A DNA stretch of 64,000 nt from Burkholderiaceae bacterium (GTDB taxonomy: Bacteria > Pseudomonadota > Gammaproteobacteria > Burkholderiales > Burkholderiaceae), in contig CANJBQ010000005.1 of the NCBI GenBank assembly GCA_947472645.1, forward strand, positions 1 to 64,000. The letters are read 5' to 3'. The translations under genes and the position numbers were made by a program. The stretch's first letter is position 1; every line of letters begins with the position of its first letter. Shown here piece after piece: positions 20,433 through 28,718 of the stretch. The notes beneath the pieces are model-generated. The model did not search any database, was not told the origin of the DNA, and saw only the letters and a program-made list of their open reading frames with translations.

Positions 20433-20502
20433 TAATCTATTTTTACTCTGTAATGGTGCGTTATATTTCAATCACAATAATTCTTGCTTTGTTGAATACC
20501 CG

Positions 20503-21132
20503 ATGACGAATCTCTCACTTGCCGACCTTCGTAAAGAATATATTCGACAACGTATCTTGATACAACAGGATACCCAAGGGTATGCCACGGTTAAGAAAAG
20601 CCTTCATCACTCTATTTTAATAGGTTTAAGTGAATTACAAGCGATCACGAATACCCCTATTAAAAATCTTGGCTTTTATTGGCCAATTCGAGGTGAGCCG
20701 GATATTAAAGACACTTTACTTCAATGGCAAATTGAAAATACGTCTAGAGCCCTAGCATTGCCAGTTACAACAAAAGATCAACCATTAGTTTTTAAACAAT
20801 GGGGACTCAATACCATCATGAAACCTGGGCTTGCCAACATCCCAGAACCGTCTGATGCCCTTGCCATAAAAGTCGACGCCATTATTGCTCCCTGTGTAGC
20901 TTGGCGCAAAGAGAATCGTCAAATTTGGCGCCTTGGTTATGGCGGAGGATATTATGACCGAACATTATTTAGTTATTTACCTTCTCAGCGACGCCCTTTA
21001 CTCATTGGAGTAGCCTTTGATGAACAGGAGTTGAATTCAAGTCTTTGGAAAATTCATTCGCAAGACTTTCCATTAGATGTCCTAATTACTCAGTCATCCT
21101 CGAACTTTTCTACATTTTTAAAGAGTCCTTAA
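20503..21132 (+). CDS. 5-formyltetrahydrofolate cyclo-ligase
   Basis: Converts 5-formyl-THF to 5,10-methenyl-THF with ATP, salvaging an inhibitory folate form. The 209 residues contain the family's N-terminal LRKEYIRQR, the folate/phosphate segment GFYWPIRGEPDI and the C-terminal signature RLGYGGGYYDRTL near 145-157. Its stop overlaps the next gene's ATG (TAATG), so the two are translationally coupled. With metF, ahcY and metK just downstream on the other strand, this neighbourhood serves one-carbon metabolism. Names used elsewhere for this gene are ygfA or fau. Confidence 0.92.
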   Translation: MTNLSLADLRKEYIRQRILIQQDTQGYATVKKSLHHSILIGLSELQAITNTPIKNLGFYWPIRGEPDIKDTLLQWQIENTSRALALPVTTKDQPLVFKQWGLNTIMKPGLANIPEPSDALAIKVDAIIAPCVAWRKENRQIWRLGYGGGYYDRTLFSYLPSQRRPLLIGVAFDEQELNSSLWKIHSQDFPLDVLITQSSSNFSTFLKSP

Positions 21133-21665
21133 TGCCAAATGCACGGCGGGATTGTTTAATGGCTATTCCCATGGGATTTATCGGTTTAATTCTATCTAAA
21201 TTCTCAGAGGCAACGAGTCCCTTCTTTTTGCCTGTTTATATGATTCAGCAATATTTACAAATAAAATCACCTTTTGTAAGAAATGTCGTTATTTTTGAAC
21301 TTACTTTTTCTAAACCAAATATAAGTCTTACCAAAAAAAATCAACGGGTTTTTTTAACGGCAAATATTCGCGTCACTGTTCCCAATAATCCGTCTGTCAA
21401 CGGGAAATTAAGTTTAAGCTCCTCATTTTTCTATAATACGATCTCTCATCAAATCTTTTTAAAAGATCCATTATTCAATCAAATTGAAGTTGAAGGTCTT
21501 AATCAGGCTGGGCAACGTTTATTAACACAACTCAACCCATTTTTGAGTGAGTTATTAAATGGCTATCCCATTTATGAATTAAGTAAAACTGATTTGCCCT
21601 TTTTTGCAAAAGTGCCTAGCTCCATCATGCTTGAAGACGATGGAATTCTATTTCGATTTGACTAG
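21132..21665 (+). CDS. DUF1439 family protein
   Basis: A 177-residue protein with an N-terminal hydrophobic stretch (MAIPMGFIGLILSKF), probably exported or membrane anchored. I take the ATG at 21132, which overlaps the stop of the cyclo-ligase gene; the track's 21045 start reads through that gene. The body is beta-rich with alternating polar strands, then the segment FFYNTISHQIFLKDPLFNQIEVEGL and LTQLNPFLSELLNGYPIYEL, resembling YceB-type DUF1439 lipoproteins. The usual lipobox cysteine is not evident. Function is unknown. Its last 4 bp overlap the convergent metF. Confidence 0.62.
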   Translation: MPNARRDCLMAIPMGFIGLILSKFSEATSPFFLPVYMIQQYLQIKSPFVRNVVIFELTFSKPNISLTKKNQRVFLTANIRVTVPNNPSVNGKLSLSSSFFYNTISHQIFLKDPLFNQIEVEGLNQAGQRLLTQLNPFLSELLNGYPIYELSKTDLPFFAKVPSSIMLEDDGILFRFD

Positions 21666-22504
21666 CTTTTTAGTTGCTGAAAAATCGCAATAGTTGGATC
21701 TGCTTGATTTAATGTATAGAAGTGAAGCCCCGGCGCACCGCCCGCAATCAATTGATGACATAAGTCAGTTACCACTTCTAAACCAAAGGCCTTAATTGAA
21801 GCTGTATCATCTCCAAAACTCTCTAATCGTTTACGCAACCAACGCGGTATCTCTGCTCCACAAGCATCTGAAAAACGGATTAATTGGGAGCTGCTAACAA
21901 TCGGCATGATTCCTGGAACAATTGGGATATCGATATCGTATCTTTGCACATCTTCCAGAAACTGAAAATAAGCGTCTGAATTAAAAAAATACTGCGTAAT
22001 TGCAGAGTCGGCACCACAGCGAACTTTATTAACAAACTTATTAATATCATCTGCCGCAGATACTGCTTGCGGATGAAACTCTGGGTAAGCCGCAACTTCA
22101 ATATGAAACCAATCGCCCATTGTTTCACGGATATATCCCACTAATTCATTCGCATGATGAAACTCACCGTAATGTCCCATTCCAGAGGGTAGGTCACCAC
22201 GCAATGCAACGATTCGCTTGATTCCCATTTCTTGATAATGTTTCAATAAGTTCAATATATTTTCTTTTGAACTACCTACACAGGATAAATGAGGGGCAAC
22301 TAATAAACCTTCATCGTTAATCTGCTTGACAACGTGCAATGTCCCTTCTTGTGTAGAGCCTCCTGCGCCAAAAGTAACAGAACAAAAACTTGGTGCAATT
22401 TCTTGCACCAAGCGCGTTCTGACAGCTCTTAACTTTTCAACACCATCAGACGACTTAGGAGGGAAAAACTCTACGCTCAGTTCGATATTTTCTAACAAGT
22501 TCAT
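21662..22504 (-). CDS. metF: 5,10-methylenetetrahydrofolate reductase
   Basis: Reduces methylene-THF to methyl-THF, the methyl donor for MetH. The FAD-barrel markers are SVEFFPPKSSDGVEKL at the N-terminus (Glu of the active site), TFGAGGST, ALRGDLPSG and QYFFNSDAYFQFLEDV. From the ATG at 22504 the protein is 280 residues, the normal family length; the track's longer ORF runs back into ahcY. It begins 4 bp after the ahcY stop, so the ahcY SAH riboswitch should control both genes and tie methyl-folate supply to SAH clearance. Confidence 0.95.
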   Translation of the reverse strand: MNLLENIELSVEFFPPKSSDGVEKLRAVRTRLVQEIAPSFCSVTFGAGGSTQEGTLHVVKQINDEGLLVAPHLSCVGSSKENILNLLKHYQEMGIKRIVALRGDLPSGMGHYGEFHHANELVGYIRETMGDWFHIEVAAYPEFHPQAVSAADDINKFVNKVRCGADSAITQYFFNSDAYFQFLEDVQRYDIDIPIVPGIMPIVSSSQLIRFSDACGAEIPRWLRKRLESFGDDTASIKAFGLEVVTDLCHQLIAGGAPGLHFYTLNQADPTIAIFQQLKS

Positions 22505-22508
22505 CCCA

Positions 22509-23942
22509 TTAATAGCGGTAGTGATTCGATTTGAAAGGGCCTTCTTTACTGACGCCAATATAGTTTGCCTGCTCATCCGTCAACACGGTTAACTGTGCAT
22601 TCAACGTTTTTAACTGTAAGATGGCGACTTTTTCGTCTAAATGCTTTGGTAATGTATACACACCGATTGGGTACTCGTTAGTATGTGTCTTCGTCCATAA
22701 CTCAATTTGTGCAATCGTTTGGTTTGCAAAAGAAGAACTCATCACATAAGATGGGTGTCCAGTGCCACAACCTAAGTTGACTAAACGACCTTTTGCTAAA
22801 AGAATAATTCTTTTTTCTGGTGCGCCATTCGCTGCTGGGAAAATAATATGGTCAACTTGAGGCTTGATTTCTTCCCATTGATATTTTTCAACACTTGCTA
22901 CGTCGATTTCATTATCAAAGTGTCCAATATTACAAACAATGGCTTGATTCTTCATCTTGATCATGATGTCATGTGTGATGACGTGATAATTACCAGTTGC
23001 CGTAACGAATATATCTGCCTTATCAGCAGCATAGTCCATCGTGACCACACGGTAGCCTTCCATCGCAGCTTGTAATGCGCAAATTGGATCTACTTCAGTC
23101 ACCCAAACTTGAGCCGATAACGCTCTTAACGCCTGCGCTGAACCTTTACCAACGTCGCCATAACCTGCAACGACAGCCACTTTACCCGCAATCATGACAT
23201 CTGTAGCTCGTTTAATCGCATCTACTAAGGACTCACGGCAACCATATAAATTATCAAATTTACTTTTAGTGACGGAGTCATTCACGTTAATCGCTGGAAA
23301 CTTGAGTTCACCTTTAGCGAACATTTGATATAGACGATGAACTCCTGTCGTCGTCTCTTCTGTCACTCCCTTAACCTGGGCTAAACGAACGGAGTACCAT
23401 GTTGGGTCTTTGGTTAATTTTGCTTTAATGGAGGCATATAAAATAGTCTCTTCTTCACTCGTAGGAGTGGATAAAACACTAATATCTTTTTCTGCTCTAG
23501 CGCCTAGGTGAAGTAACAAAGTTGCATCACCACCATCATCTAAAATCATGTTGGTAAAGCCACCATCTGTCCACTCAAAAATCCGATGGGTGAAGTCCCA
23601 GTATTGCTCTAAAGTTTCACCTTTAATCGCGAATACAGGAGTTCCATTTGCAGCAATCGCTGCAGCGGCATGATCTTGAGTTGAATAAATGTTACAAGAT
23701 GCCCAACGAATTTGTGCGCCAAGCGCTTCTAATGTCTCTATCAGAACTGCCGTTTGAATTGTCATGTGTAAAGAACCTGTAATACGGGCACCTTTTAACG
23801 GCTGAGCAGCTTCATATTCCTTACGAATGGCCATGAGGCCTGGCATTTCTGTTTCTGCAATCGCAATTTCTTTACGACCGAAACCAGATAAGGTGATATC
23901 AGCGATGACATAATCATTTTTTGTGTCTACTACGGTATTCAT
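22509..23942 (-). CDS. ahcY: S-adenosylhomocysteine hydrolase
   Basis: Splits SAH to adenosine and homocysteine, removing the product inhibitor of methyltransferases. The 477 residues show the family landmarks: [16 protein letters not shown] near 57, the NAD-binding [16 protein letters not shown] near 247, GHFDNEIDV and the C-terminal [24 protein letters not shown]. The terminal KSNHYRY is the conserved tail that reaches the neighbouring subunit's NAD. GGAG lies 5 nt before the ATG and lies within the predicted riboswitch expression platform. The leader is about 170 nt. Confidence 0.97.
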   Translation of the reverse strand: MNTVVDTKNDYVIADITLSGFGRKEIAIAETEMPGLMAIRKEYEAAQPLKGARITGSLHMTIQTAVLIETLEALGAQIRWASCNIYSTQDHAAAAIAANGTPVFAIKGETLEQYWDFTHRIFEWTDGGFTNMILDDGGDATLLLHLGARAEKDISVLSTPTSEEETILYASIKAKLTKDPTWYSVRLAQVKGVTEETTTGVHRLYQMFAKGELKFPAINVNDSVTKSKFDNLYGCRESLVDAIKRATDVMIAGKVAVVAGYGDVGKGSAQALRALSAQVWVTEVDPICALQAAMEGYRVVTMDYAADKADIFVTATGNYHVITHDIMIKMKNQAIVCNIGHFDNEIDVASVEKYQWEEIKPQVDHIIFPAANGAPEKRIILLAKGRLVNLGCGTGHPSYVMSSSFANQTIAQIELWTKTHTNEYPIGVYTLPKHLDEKVAILQLKTLNAQLTVLTDEQANYIGVSKEGPFKSNHYRY

Positions 23943-23949
23943 AAGCTCT

Positions 23950-24106
23950 CCAAATCATTCAGAATTCTTGTGGAGGCTCAATATGATGCCCACCAACCAA
24001 GATTTAAGGTTAGTGAGCGCCGTTGCTAGACCCATTAGGGCCCCTCCAAGCCTGGGGTAACTGAGATATGCCATCTCAGTTATCCTCGCAACGCTCCTTG
24101 GAGAAT
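23950..24106 (-). promoter_or_regulatory. SAH riboswitch with ribosome-site-masking platform (ahcY-metF)
   Basis: On the minus strand, from about 24105, CTCCAAGGAGCGTTGCGAGG, a hairpin loop, CCCAGGCTTGGAG and finally GCAACGGCGCTCACT match the SAH riboswitch (Rfam SAH motif). GAGCG/CGCTC forms P1, CTCCAAG/CTTGGAG forms the pseudoknot-type pairing, and AACTGAGAT/ATCTCAGTT is the variable hairpin. Downstream, CACTAACC (the aptamer 3' edge) can form eight pairs with GGTTGGTG. CCTCCAC can pair either with GTGG just before it or with TGGAG, the ahcY ribosome site. That is consistent with a translational ON switch when SAH binds. The aptamer is firm; the platform is my inference. Confidence 0.92.
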
Positions 24107-24113
24107 TTAAATA

Positions 24114-25280
24114 TTATAAACCGGCTGCTGATTTCAAGGCAATCACACGATCTCTTGCTTCCCAAGTAAACTCAGGCTCTTCTCTACCAAAATGGCCATA
24201 AGCTGCTGTTTTTTGATAAATAGGTCTTAGTAAATTCAACATTTTTACAATACCTTTTGGCCTTAAGTCAAAGTGTTCACTTACTAACTTTGATATTTGC
24301 TCATCAGAGATTTTGCCAGTACCATACGTGCTGACCATAACAGAGGTCGGTTTTGCAACACCAATGGCATACGACACTTGAACAAGACACTTCGTGGCTA
24401 GGCCTGCAGCAACAATATTTTTTGCCACATATCTCGCTGCATAAGCGGCCGAACGATCGACTTTAGAAGGATCCTTACCTGAGAATGCGCCACCACCGTG
24501 AGGGGCGGCGCCGCCATACGTATCCACAATAATCTTACGGCCTGTCAAACCACAATCTCCTTGAGGACCGCCAATAACGAATCTTCCTGTAGGGTTCACC
24601 AAGAAATTGATTGATCCTTTAATCAGCTCTTTCGGTAGGACGGGCTTGATAATTTCCTCAATGACAGCTTCACGCAAAGCTTTGAGTTCAATATCGGGCG
24701 AGTGTTGTGTTGATAAAACAACTGTGTCGATTGAATCAGGGCGTCCATTGACATAACGTAAAGTCACTTGTGACTTAGCGTCCGGTCTTAACCAATTAAG
24801 CCGTCCATCTCTTCTAAGATGAGACTGGCGCTCTACCAGGCGATGTGATAAGTAAATCGGCATCGGCATCAGCTCTGGGGTTTCATCAACTGCATATCCA
24901 AACATAAGGCCTTGATCACCAGCGCCTTGATCTAAAGGATCATCTTCAGCTTTGTTGACACCTTGAGCAATGTCGGGGCTTTGCTTGTCGTAAGCAACCA
25001 AAACTGCGCAACCACGGTAATCAATACCATAATCAGTGTTGTCATAACCTATTTGACGAAGGGTTTCTCGCGCCACCTTGATATAGTCCACATTAGCTGT
25101 TGTAGTGATTTCTCCGGCTAAAACAACTAAGCCTGTATTACAGAGGGTTTCAGCCGCCACACGTGCTGTTGGGTCTTGCTCAAGAATTGCATCAAGAATA
25201 GAATCTGAAATTTGATCTGCTACTTTGTCAGGATGACCTTCAGAAACAGATTCAGAGGTAAAAAGGTAATCATTTGCCAT
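24114..25280 (-). CDS. metK: S-adenosylmethionine synthetase
   Basis: Makes SAM from methionine and ATP. Signatures are [18 protein letters not shown] near 12-30 (ATP/metal site), [15 protein letters not shown] near 115-130 and [23 protein letters not shown] near 260 (phosphate loop). I start at the ATG at 25280 ([15 protein letters not shown], 388 residues), which has GGAG five bases before it. The track's upstream extension to 25364 only translates the structured leader described in the next entries. Control by SAM through that leader is likely. Confidence 0.97.
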   Translation of the reverse strand: MANDYLFTSESVSEGHPDKVADQISDSILDAILEQDPTARVAAETLCNTGLVVLAGEITTTANVDYIKVARETLRQIGYDNTDYGIDYRGCAVLVAYDKQSPDIAQGVNKAEDDPLDQGAGDQGLMFGYAVDETPELMPMPIYLSHRLVERQSHLRRDGRLNWLRPDAKSQVTLRYVNGRPDSIDTVVLSTQHSPDIELKALREAVIEEIIKPVLPKELIKGSINFLVNPTGRFVIGGPQGDCGLTGRKIIVDTYGGAAPHGGGAFSGKDPSKVDRSAAYAARYVAKNIVAAGLATKCLVQVSYAIGVAKPTSVMVSTYGTGKISDEQISKLVSEHFDLRPKGIVKMLNLLRPIYQKTAAYGHFGREEPEFTWEARDRVIALKSAAGL

Positions 25281-25289
25281 ATAAGCTCC

Positions 25290-25318
25290 AAAAAAAAGTT
25301 CGACAACACGTGCCGAAC
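25290..25318 (-). terminator. Intrinsic terminator in the metK leader
   Basis: On the minus strand GTTCGGCA and TGTCGAAC form an 8-bp stem (one G-U pair) with loop CGTGT, followed directly by eight Ts. The T-run ends against GGAG, the metK ribosome site. A complete rho-independent terminator between promoter and gene means that metK is expressed only when it is bypassed, which implies an attenuator. The CGGC of the stem can alternatively pair with GCCG just upstream, a weak possible anti-terminator. Confidence 0.85.
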
Positions 25319-25325
25319 TACCTAT

Positions 25326-25384
25326 ACGGCGACGCTTTAGCAGTATTTTTGATTCGCCCTGCAAGTTGTCTTAACTCGGCGATA
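25326..25384 (-). promoter_or_regulatory. SAM-II-like riboswitch aptamer upstream of metK
   Basis: Minus-strand order: TCGCC, loop GAGTTAAGACAACTTGCA, GGCGA, an A-rich link, GCTAAAGCG, TCGCC. This matches, as I recall it, the SAM-II layout: P1 stem, a loop GAUUUAAnnnnAnUUGCA, an A-rich crossing strand and the conserved GCUAAA that contacts SAM. Loop GAC can pair with tail GTC, and loop GCA with TGC before CTAAA, as needed for the pseudoknot. The central GGCGA can pair with either of two TCGCC copies, giving exclusive states ahead of the terminator. SAM-V has a similar core and cannot be excluded. Confidence 0.75.
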
Positions 25385-25389
25385 AAATA

Positions 25390-25418
25390 AGTATAACTCG
25401 GGTTGTGATTTTTATCAA
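25390..25418 (-). promoter_or_regulatory. Sigma-70 promoter of metK
   Basis: TTGATA (-35, 25413-25418) and TATACT (-10, 25390-25395) on the minus strand are separated by exactly 17 bp. Transcription would start near 25383, just where the riboswitch P1 stem begins, which independently supports the aptamer boundary. The -35 box overlaps the most upstream (GTG) start of the divergent acyltransferase gene. Confidence 0.75.
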
Positions 25419-26295
25419 ACCTCCTCTTTTTTTGCATATCATAGAGGGAATGCATTGGCTTACTAACATCCTCGGTCACTTACCTCTTAGATATCTACAG
25501 TATGTAGGTTCTTTTTTGGGTTTATTAACCTACTGGTTTTCTGCAAGAGATAAAGAACTTATCTTAGAGAATTTGTCGTTGGCTAAAGGAAAATATCACT
25601 TTGAGGCCTCGCCAATAGAAGTGGCTAAGTCTGCTGGAAAGATGTTGACAGATAGTCTTTGGATTTGGAAACATCCAAAAAAATCTCTTGAATTAACGGA
25701 ACTCATCAACTGGGAAGTGGTCGAAAACGCTATCAATGAAGGTCGTGGATTACTCATGCTGACACCTCACCTCGGAGCGTTTGAAATGATTCCGCGTGTT
25801 TTAGCTGAACATTTTCCAGCCACGATTATCTATAAACAAGCAAAACAAAGATGGCTCAATACCCTAATAGAGGAAGGCCGCTCTCACCCTAGAATGAATT
25901 TTGTTCCAGCCAATATGCAAGGAGTCCGACAAATTGCACGAGCTCTAACACGTGGTGAAGCGGTAGGGATCTTGCCCGACCAAGTTCCCGGGAATGGTGA
26001 AGGTGTATGGGCATCTTTTTTTGGCAAGCCTGCCTACACTGCGGTTCTTCCAGCCAAAATTGCATTAAAAAACAATATTCCGACTATTATATTTTCAGCA
26101 ATTCGTAAGCCGCAGGGTAAAGGCTGGTCCATTTTTGCAACAAGGGTCACGGAACCCTTTGACGCTGATCCTCTTTTAGCGGCTGAGCAATTGAACCTTT
26201 TTTTAGAAAAACTGATTATTAAAGATCCTGAGCAATATTTGTGGATGTACAACAGATACAAACAACCTACCGGCGCCCCACCTCCAGAACGATGA
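25405..26295 (+). CDS. LpxL/HtrB-type lysophospholipid acyltransferase (first)
   Basis: Probable late acyltransferase of lipid A synthesis, adding a fatty acid at the inner membrane. The 296 residues show a hydrophobic N-terminus, the catalytic HX4E in TPHLGAFEMIPR, KQAKQRWLN and GILPDQVPGNGEGVWASFFG, all typical of the LpxL/LpxM family. The longest start is a GTG at 25405 that overlaps the metK promoter; an ATG at 25450 (MHWLTNILGHLPLRY) is equally likely and lies after GAGGGA. The stop overlaps the next gene's ATG (ATGA). Which acyl position it modifies cannot be told. Confidence 0.9.
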   Translation: MIFIKPPLFLHIIEGMHWLTNILGHLPLRYLQYVGSFLGLLTYWFSARDKELILENLSLAKGKYHFEASPIEVAKSAGKMLTDSLWIWKHPKKSLELTELINWEVVENAINEGRGLLMLTPHLGAFEMIPRVLAEHFPATIIYKQAKQRWLNTLIEEGRSHPRMNFVPANMQGVRQIARALTRGEAVGILPDQVPGNGEGVWASFFGKPAYTAVLPAKIALKNNIPTIIFSAIRKPQGKGWSIFATRVTEPFDADPLLAAEQLNLFLEKLIIKDPEQYLWMYNRYKQPTGAPPPER

Positions 26296-27185
26296 ATCTT
26301 TTTAGTCAAATGATGAACTATGTTCTATTAGGGATTTTATATATTCTACGATCCCTCCCTGTTTCAGTAAATCACTGGATTGGGGACGCGCTTGGCTCAC
26401 TCGCGTCAAAGCTGCCAATCGAAAGAAAAAAAGTCGTCGATATTAATTTGAAGCTTTGTTTTCCAGAGCTATCTAATCAGCAGCGCCGATCATTAGCCCT
26501 TAAACATTGGAAACTCTTTGGTAGATCAATCACCGAACGTGGCTATCTATGGCTAGGCTCAAAAGAAGAAGTCCGAAAACTCGTCCACGTTGTATCAGAA
26601 GTAGATTTAACCGATGGTCAACCAAGAATGTTTTTTAGTATGCACCTTTTAGGTATTGAAGCTGGTCTGATAGGGGCATCCTTGTATATGTCTGATATTG
26701 GTATTCAACATCCAATGACCCTTTATATCAAAATGAAAAATAATTTTTTTGATGTAAAAATCAAATCATGGCGCGAACGATTTGGGGGACAAATGATACT
26801 CAGACAAAATGGTAGGGCTCTGATTCGCGCCATTAAATCTCAACAAATTGTCATTATTTCTCCAGATATGGATCTTGGTTTACAAGACTCCATCTTTGTT
26901 CCATTTTTTGGCGTTCTAACCTGTACGGTGACATCCATCCCTCGATTTGCAAATTTGACACAAACCCAGGTCTGCCCATTGATTACTACCCTCAATCCTG
27001 ATGGTAAATCTTATACTTGTCACATCGGTAAGCCTTTAGAAAATTTTCCAACAAATGATGAAACTCAGGATACCATTCGTTTAAATCAATTTTTTGAAGC
27101 TCAAATTACGCCTCGTCCCGAGGAGTATTATTGGGTACATAAACGTTTTAAAAATCGTCCAGAAGGTCAAGCAAGGTATTACTAA
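26292..27185 (+). CDS. LpxL-type acyltransferase (second)
   Basis: Second lipid A acyltransferase-like protein in tandem, 297 residues from the ATG at 26292, which is embedded in the stop of the first gene (ATGA). The active-site HX4E is in SMHLLGIEAG, and ISPDMDLGLQDSIFVPFFG corresponds to the DQ-type substrate loop of the first copy. The two proteins are clearly divergent, so this is an old pair that probably adds two different secondary acyl chains. The track's 26241 start would lie inside the first gene. Its stop overlaps the ATG of dapF by one base. Confidence 0.88.
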   Translation: MNLFSQMMNYVLLGILYILRSLPVSVNHWIGDALGSLASKLPIERKKVVDINLKLCFPELSNQQRRSLALKHWKLFGRSITERGYLWLGSKEEVRKLVHVVSEVDLTDGQPRMFFSMHLLGIEAGLIGASLYMSDIGIQHPMTLYIKMKNNFFDVKIKSWRERFGGQMILRQNGRALIRAIKSQQIVIISPDMDLGLQDSIFVPFFGVLTCTVTSIPRFANLTQTQVCPLITTLNPDGKSYTCHIGKPLENFPTNDETQDTIRLNQFFEAQITPRPEEYYWVHKRFKNRPEGQARYY

Positions 27186-28051
27186 TGCAACTTCAATTTA
27201 CTAAAATGCAGGGTGCTGGAAATGACTTTATTGTTATCGATGCTATCCATCAAGATATCAGCCACTTGACTGCTGTCGATTGGAGAAAATTAGCGGACCG
27301 AAAATTTGGCATTGGGGCGGATCAAATTTTAATTGTTGAAAAAGCTACTATTTCTGATGCTGATTTTAAATATCGTATTTTTAATCATGATGGTACTGAG
27401 GTTGAACAATGTGGGAACGGTTCCCGTTGTTTTGTCCGTTTTGTTAGGGAAAAAGGCCTTACTCAAAAAACTGAAATTCAGGTTGAGGTTGCACATACCA
27501 TATTGACCCTTACTGAGCTTGATGATGGTCGTGTAAAAGTTAATATGGGCGCTGCAATCTTGGAACACCATTTGATTCCATTTATTAACGAAGGTCTTCC
27601 AACGCAGATAGTGGGTGAGGCCCACGAATATGCATTGTCCATTTCCGAAAAAACTGTTTGGATGACCCCCGTATCGATGGGCAACCCGCATGCGGTACAA
27701 ATTGTTGAATCAGTTGATTTGGCTCCATTATCTAGCCAAGGGCCTTTGATAGAAACTCACCCCGCATTTCCTCAGCGCGTTAATGCTGGTTTTGTCGAAA
27801 TCATCAACCGGCACACGATCAAAATTAGAGTTTTTGAAAGAGGCGCCGGAGAGACGCTATCCTGTGGAACTGGAGCATGTGCGGCCGCTGTTGCAGGTAT
27901 TTTACAAAACCGGCTAGATTCGCCAGTTCTCGTCAAAACTAGAGGAGGTGATCTTGAGATTGCATGGGAGTTTAAAAATCAAGGCGGACTGGCTAAGGTA
28001 ATGATGACGGGTCCTGCAACAACTGTTTTTGATGGGTACATCAACATTTAA
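27185..28051 (+). CDS. dapF: Diaminopimelate epimerase
   Basis: Converts LL- to meso-diaminopimelate for lysine and peptidoglycan. The two active-site cysteines are visible: VEQCGNGSRCFVRF near residue 77 and ETLSCGTGACAAAV near 227, in a 288-residue protein that starts MQLQFTKMQGAGNDFIVID as expected. Translation is coupled to the second acyltransferase by a TAATG overlap. The three genes, all serving the cell envelope, form one operon. It ends directly against pyrE on the other strand. Confidence 0.96.
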   Translation: MQLQFTKMQGAGNDFIVIDAIHQDISHLTAVDWRKLADRKFGIGADQILIVEKATISDADFKYRIFNHDGTEVEQCGNGSRCFVRFVREKGLTQKTEIQVEVAHTILTLTELDDGRVKVNMGAAILEHHLIPFINEGLPTQIVGEAHEYALSISEKTVWMTPVSMGNPHAVQIVESVDLAPLSSQGPLIETHPAFPQRVNAGFVEIINRHTIKIRVFERGAGETLSCGTGACAAAVAGILQNRLDSPVLVKTRGGDLEIAWEFKNQGGLAKVMMTGPATTVFDGYINI

Positions 28052-28717
28052 TTATTCATTGACGCCGTATTGATCACGGTATTTTTGTACGTTCGGCAAA
28101 GATGCTTTTAGTGCCGGATCCTTAGTTTGCTCTAAAAAAAGTAGCAAGTCCTTTAAATTAGCTATCGCTACAACAGGAATTCCAAAGTCTTGTTGAACCG
28201 CCTGAACCGCAGACATTGTCCCAATTTCAATAGCGTTCCCAGATTTCTCCATACGGTCTAATGCAATTAATACAGCACAAGGCGTCGCACCAGCTTTTTT
28301 AATAATCTCAACAGACTCTCTCACAGAAGTCCCTGCAGAGATTACATCATCAATAATAACGACGTTACCCGTTAGTGGGGCGCCAACCAAAACTCCACCC
28401 TCGCCATGATCTTTAGCTTCTTTACGATTGTAGGCAAATGAAACATTTTTACCAAGTGCAGAAAGTGCGATAGCAGCACTTGCAGATAAAGTAATCCCCT
28501 TATAAGCAGGGCCAAAGAGCATATCAAAAGATATTCCTGAAGCCATCAGTGTTCGAGCGTAAAATTGCCCTAAAGCACCTAATTTGGCACCGTCATTAAA
28601 TTCACCAGCATTAAAGAAATAGGGTGACAGTCGTCCCGCTTTTGTTTTATATTCGCCAAAGGATAATACTTTGGCTTGTAGTGCAAATTCGATAAATTCA
28701 GAGGAATGAGGTTTCAT
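28052..28717 (-). CDS. pyrE: Orotate phosphoribosyltransferase
   Basis: Joins orotate to PRPP to give OMP in pyrimidine synthesis. The PRPP loop VVIIDDVISAGTSVRE is clear near residue 125, with KTKAGRLSPYFFNAGEF at the front and GPAYKGITLSASAAIAL in the middle. I start at the ATG at 28717 (MKPHSSEFIEF, 221 residues); an in-frame ATG at 28729 is an alternative. The longer ORF in the track extends into xth. The start is one base away from the start of the divergent xth. Confidence 0.94.
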   Translation of the reverse strand: MKPHSSEFIEFALQAKVLSFGEYKTKAGRLSPYFFNAGEFNDGAKLGALGQFYARTLMASGISFDMLFGPAYKGITLSASAAIALSALGKNVSFAYNRKEAKDHGEGGVLVGAPLTGNVVIIDDVISAGTSVRESVEIIKKAGATPCAVLIALDRMEKSGNAIEIGTMSAVQAVQQDFGIPVVAIANLKDLLLFLEQTKDPALKASLPNVQKYRDQYGVNE

Positions 28718-28718
28718 A

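Noticed and set aside
25281-25364. N-terminal extension of MetK in the ORF track
   Set aside because: It translates the riboswitch tail and terminator, is Arg-rich and unlike any MetK start. The ATG at 25280 has a proper ribosome site.
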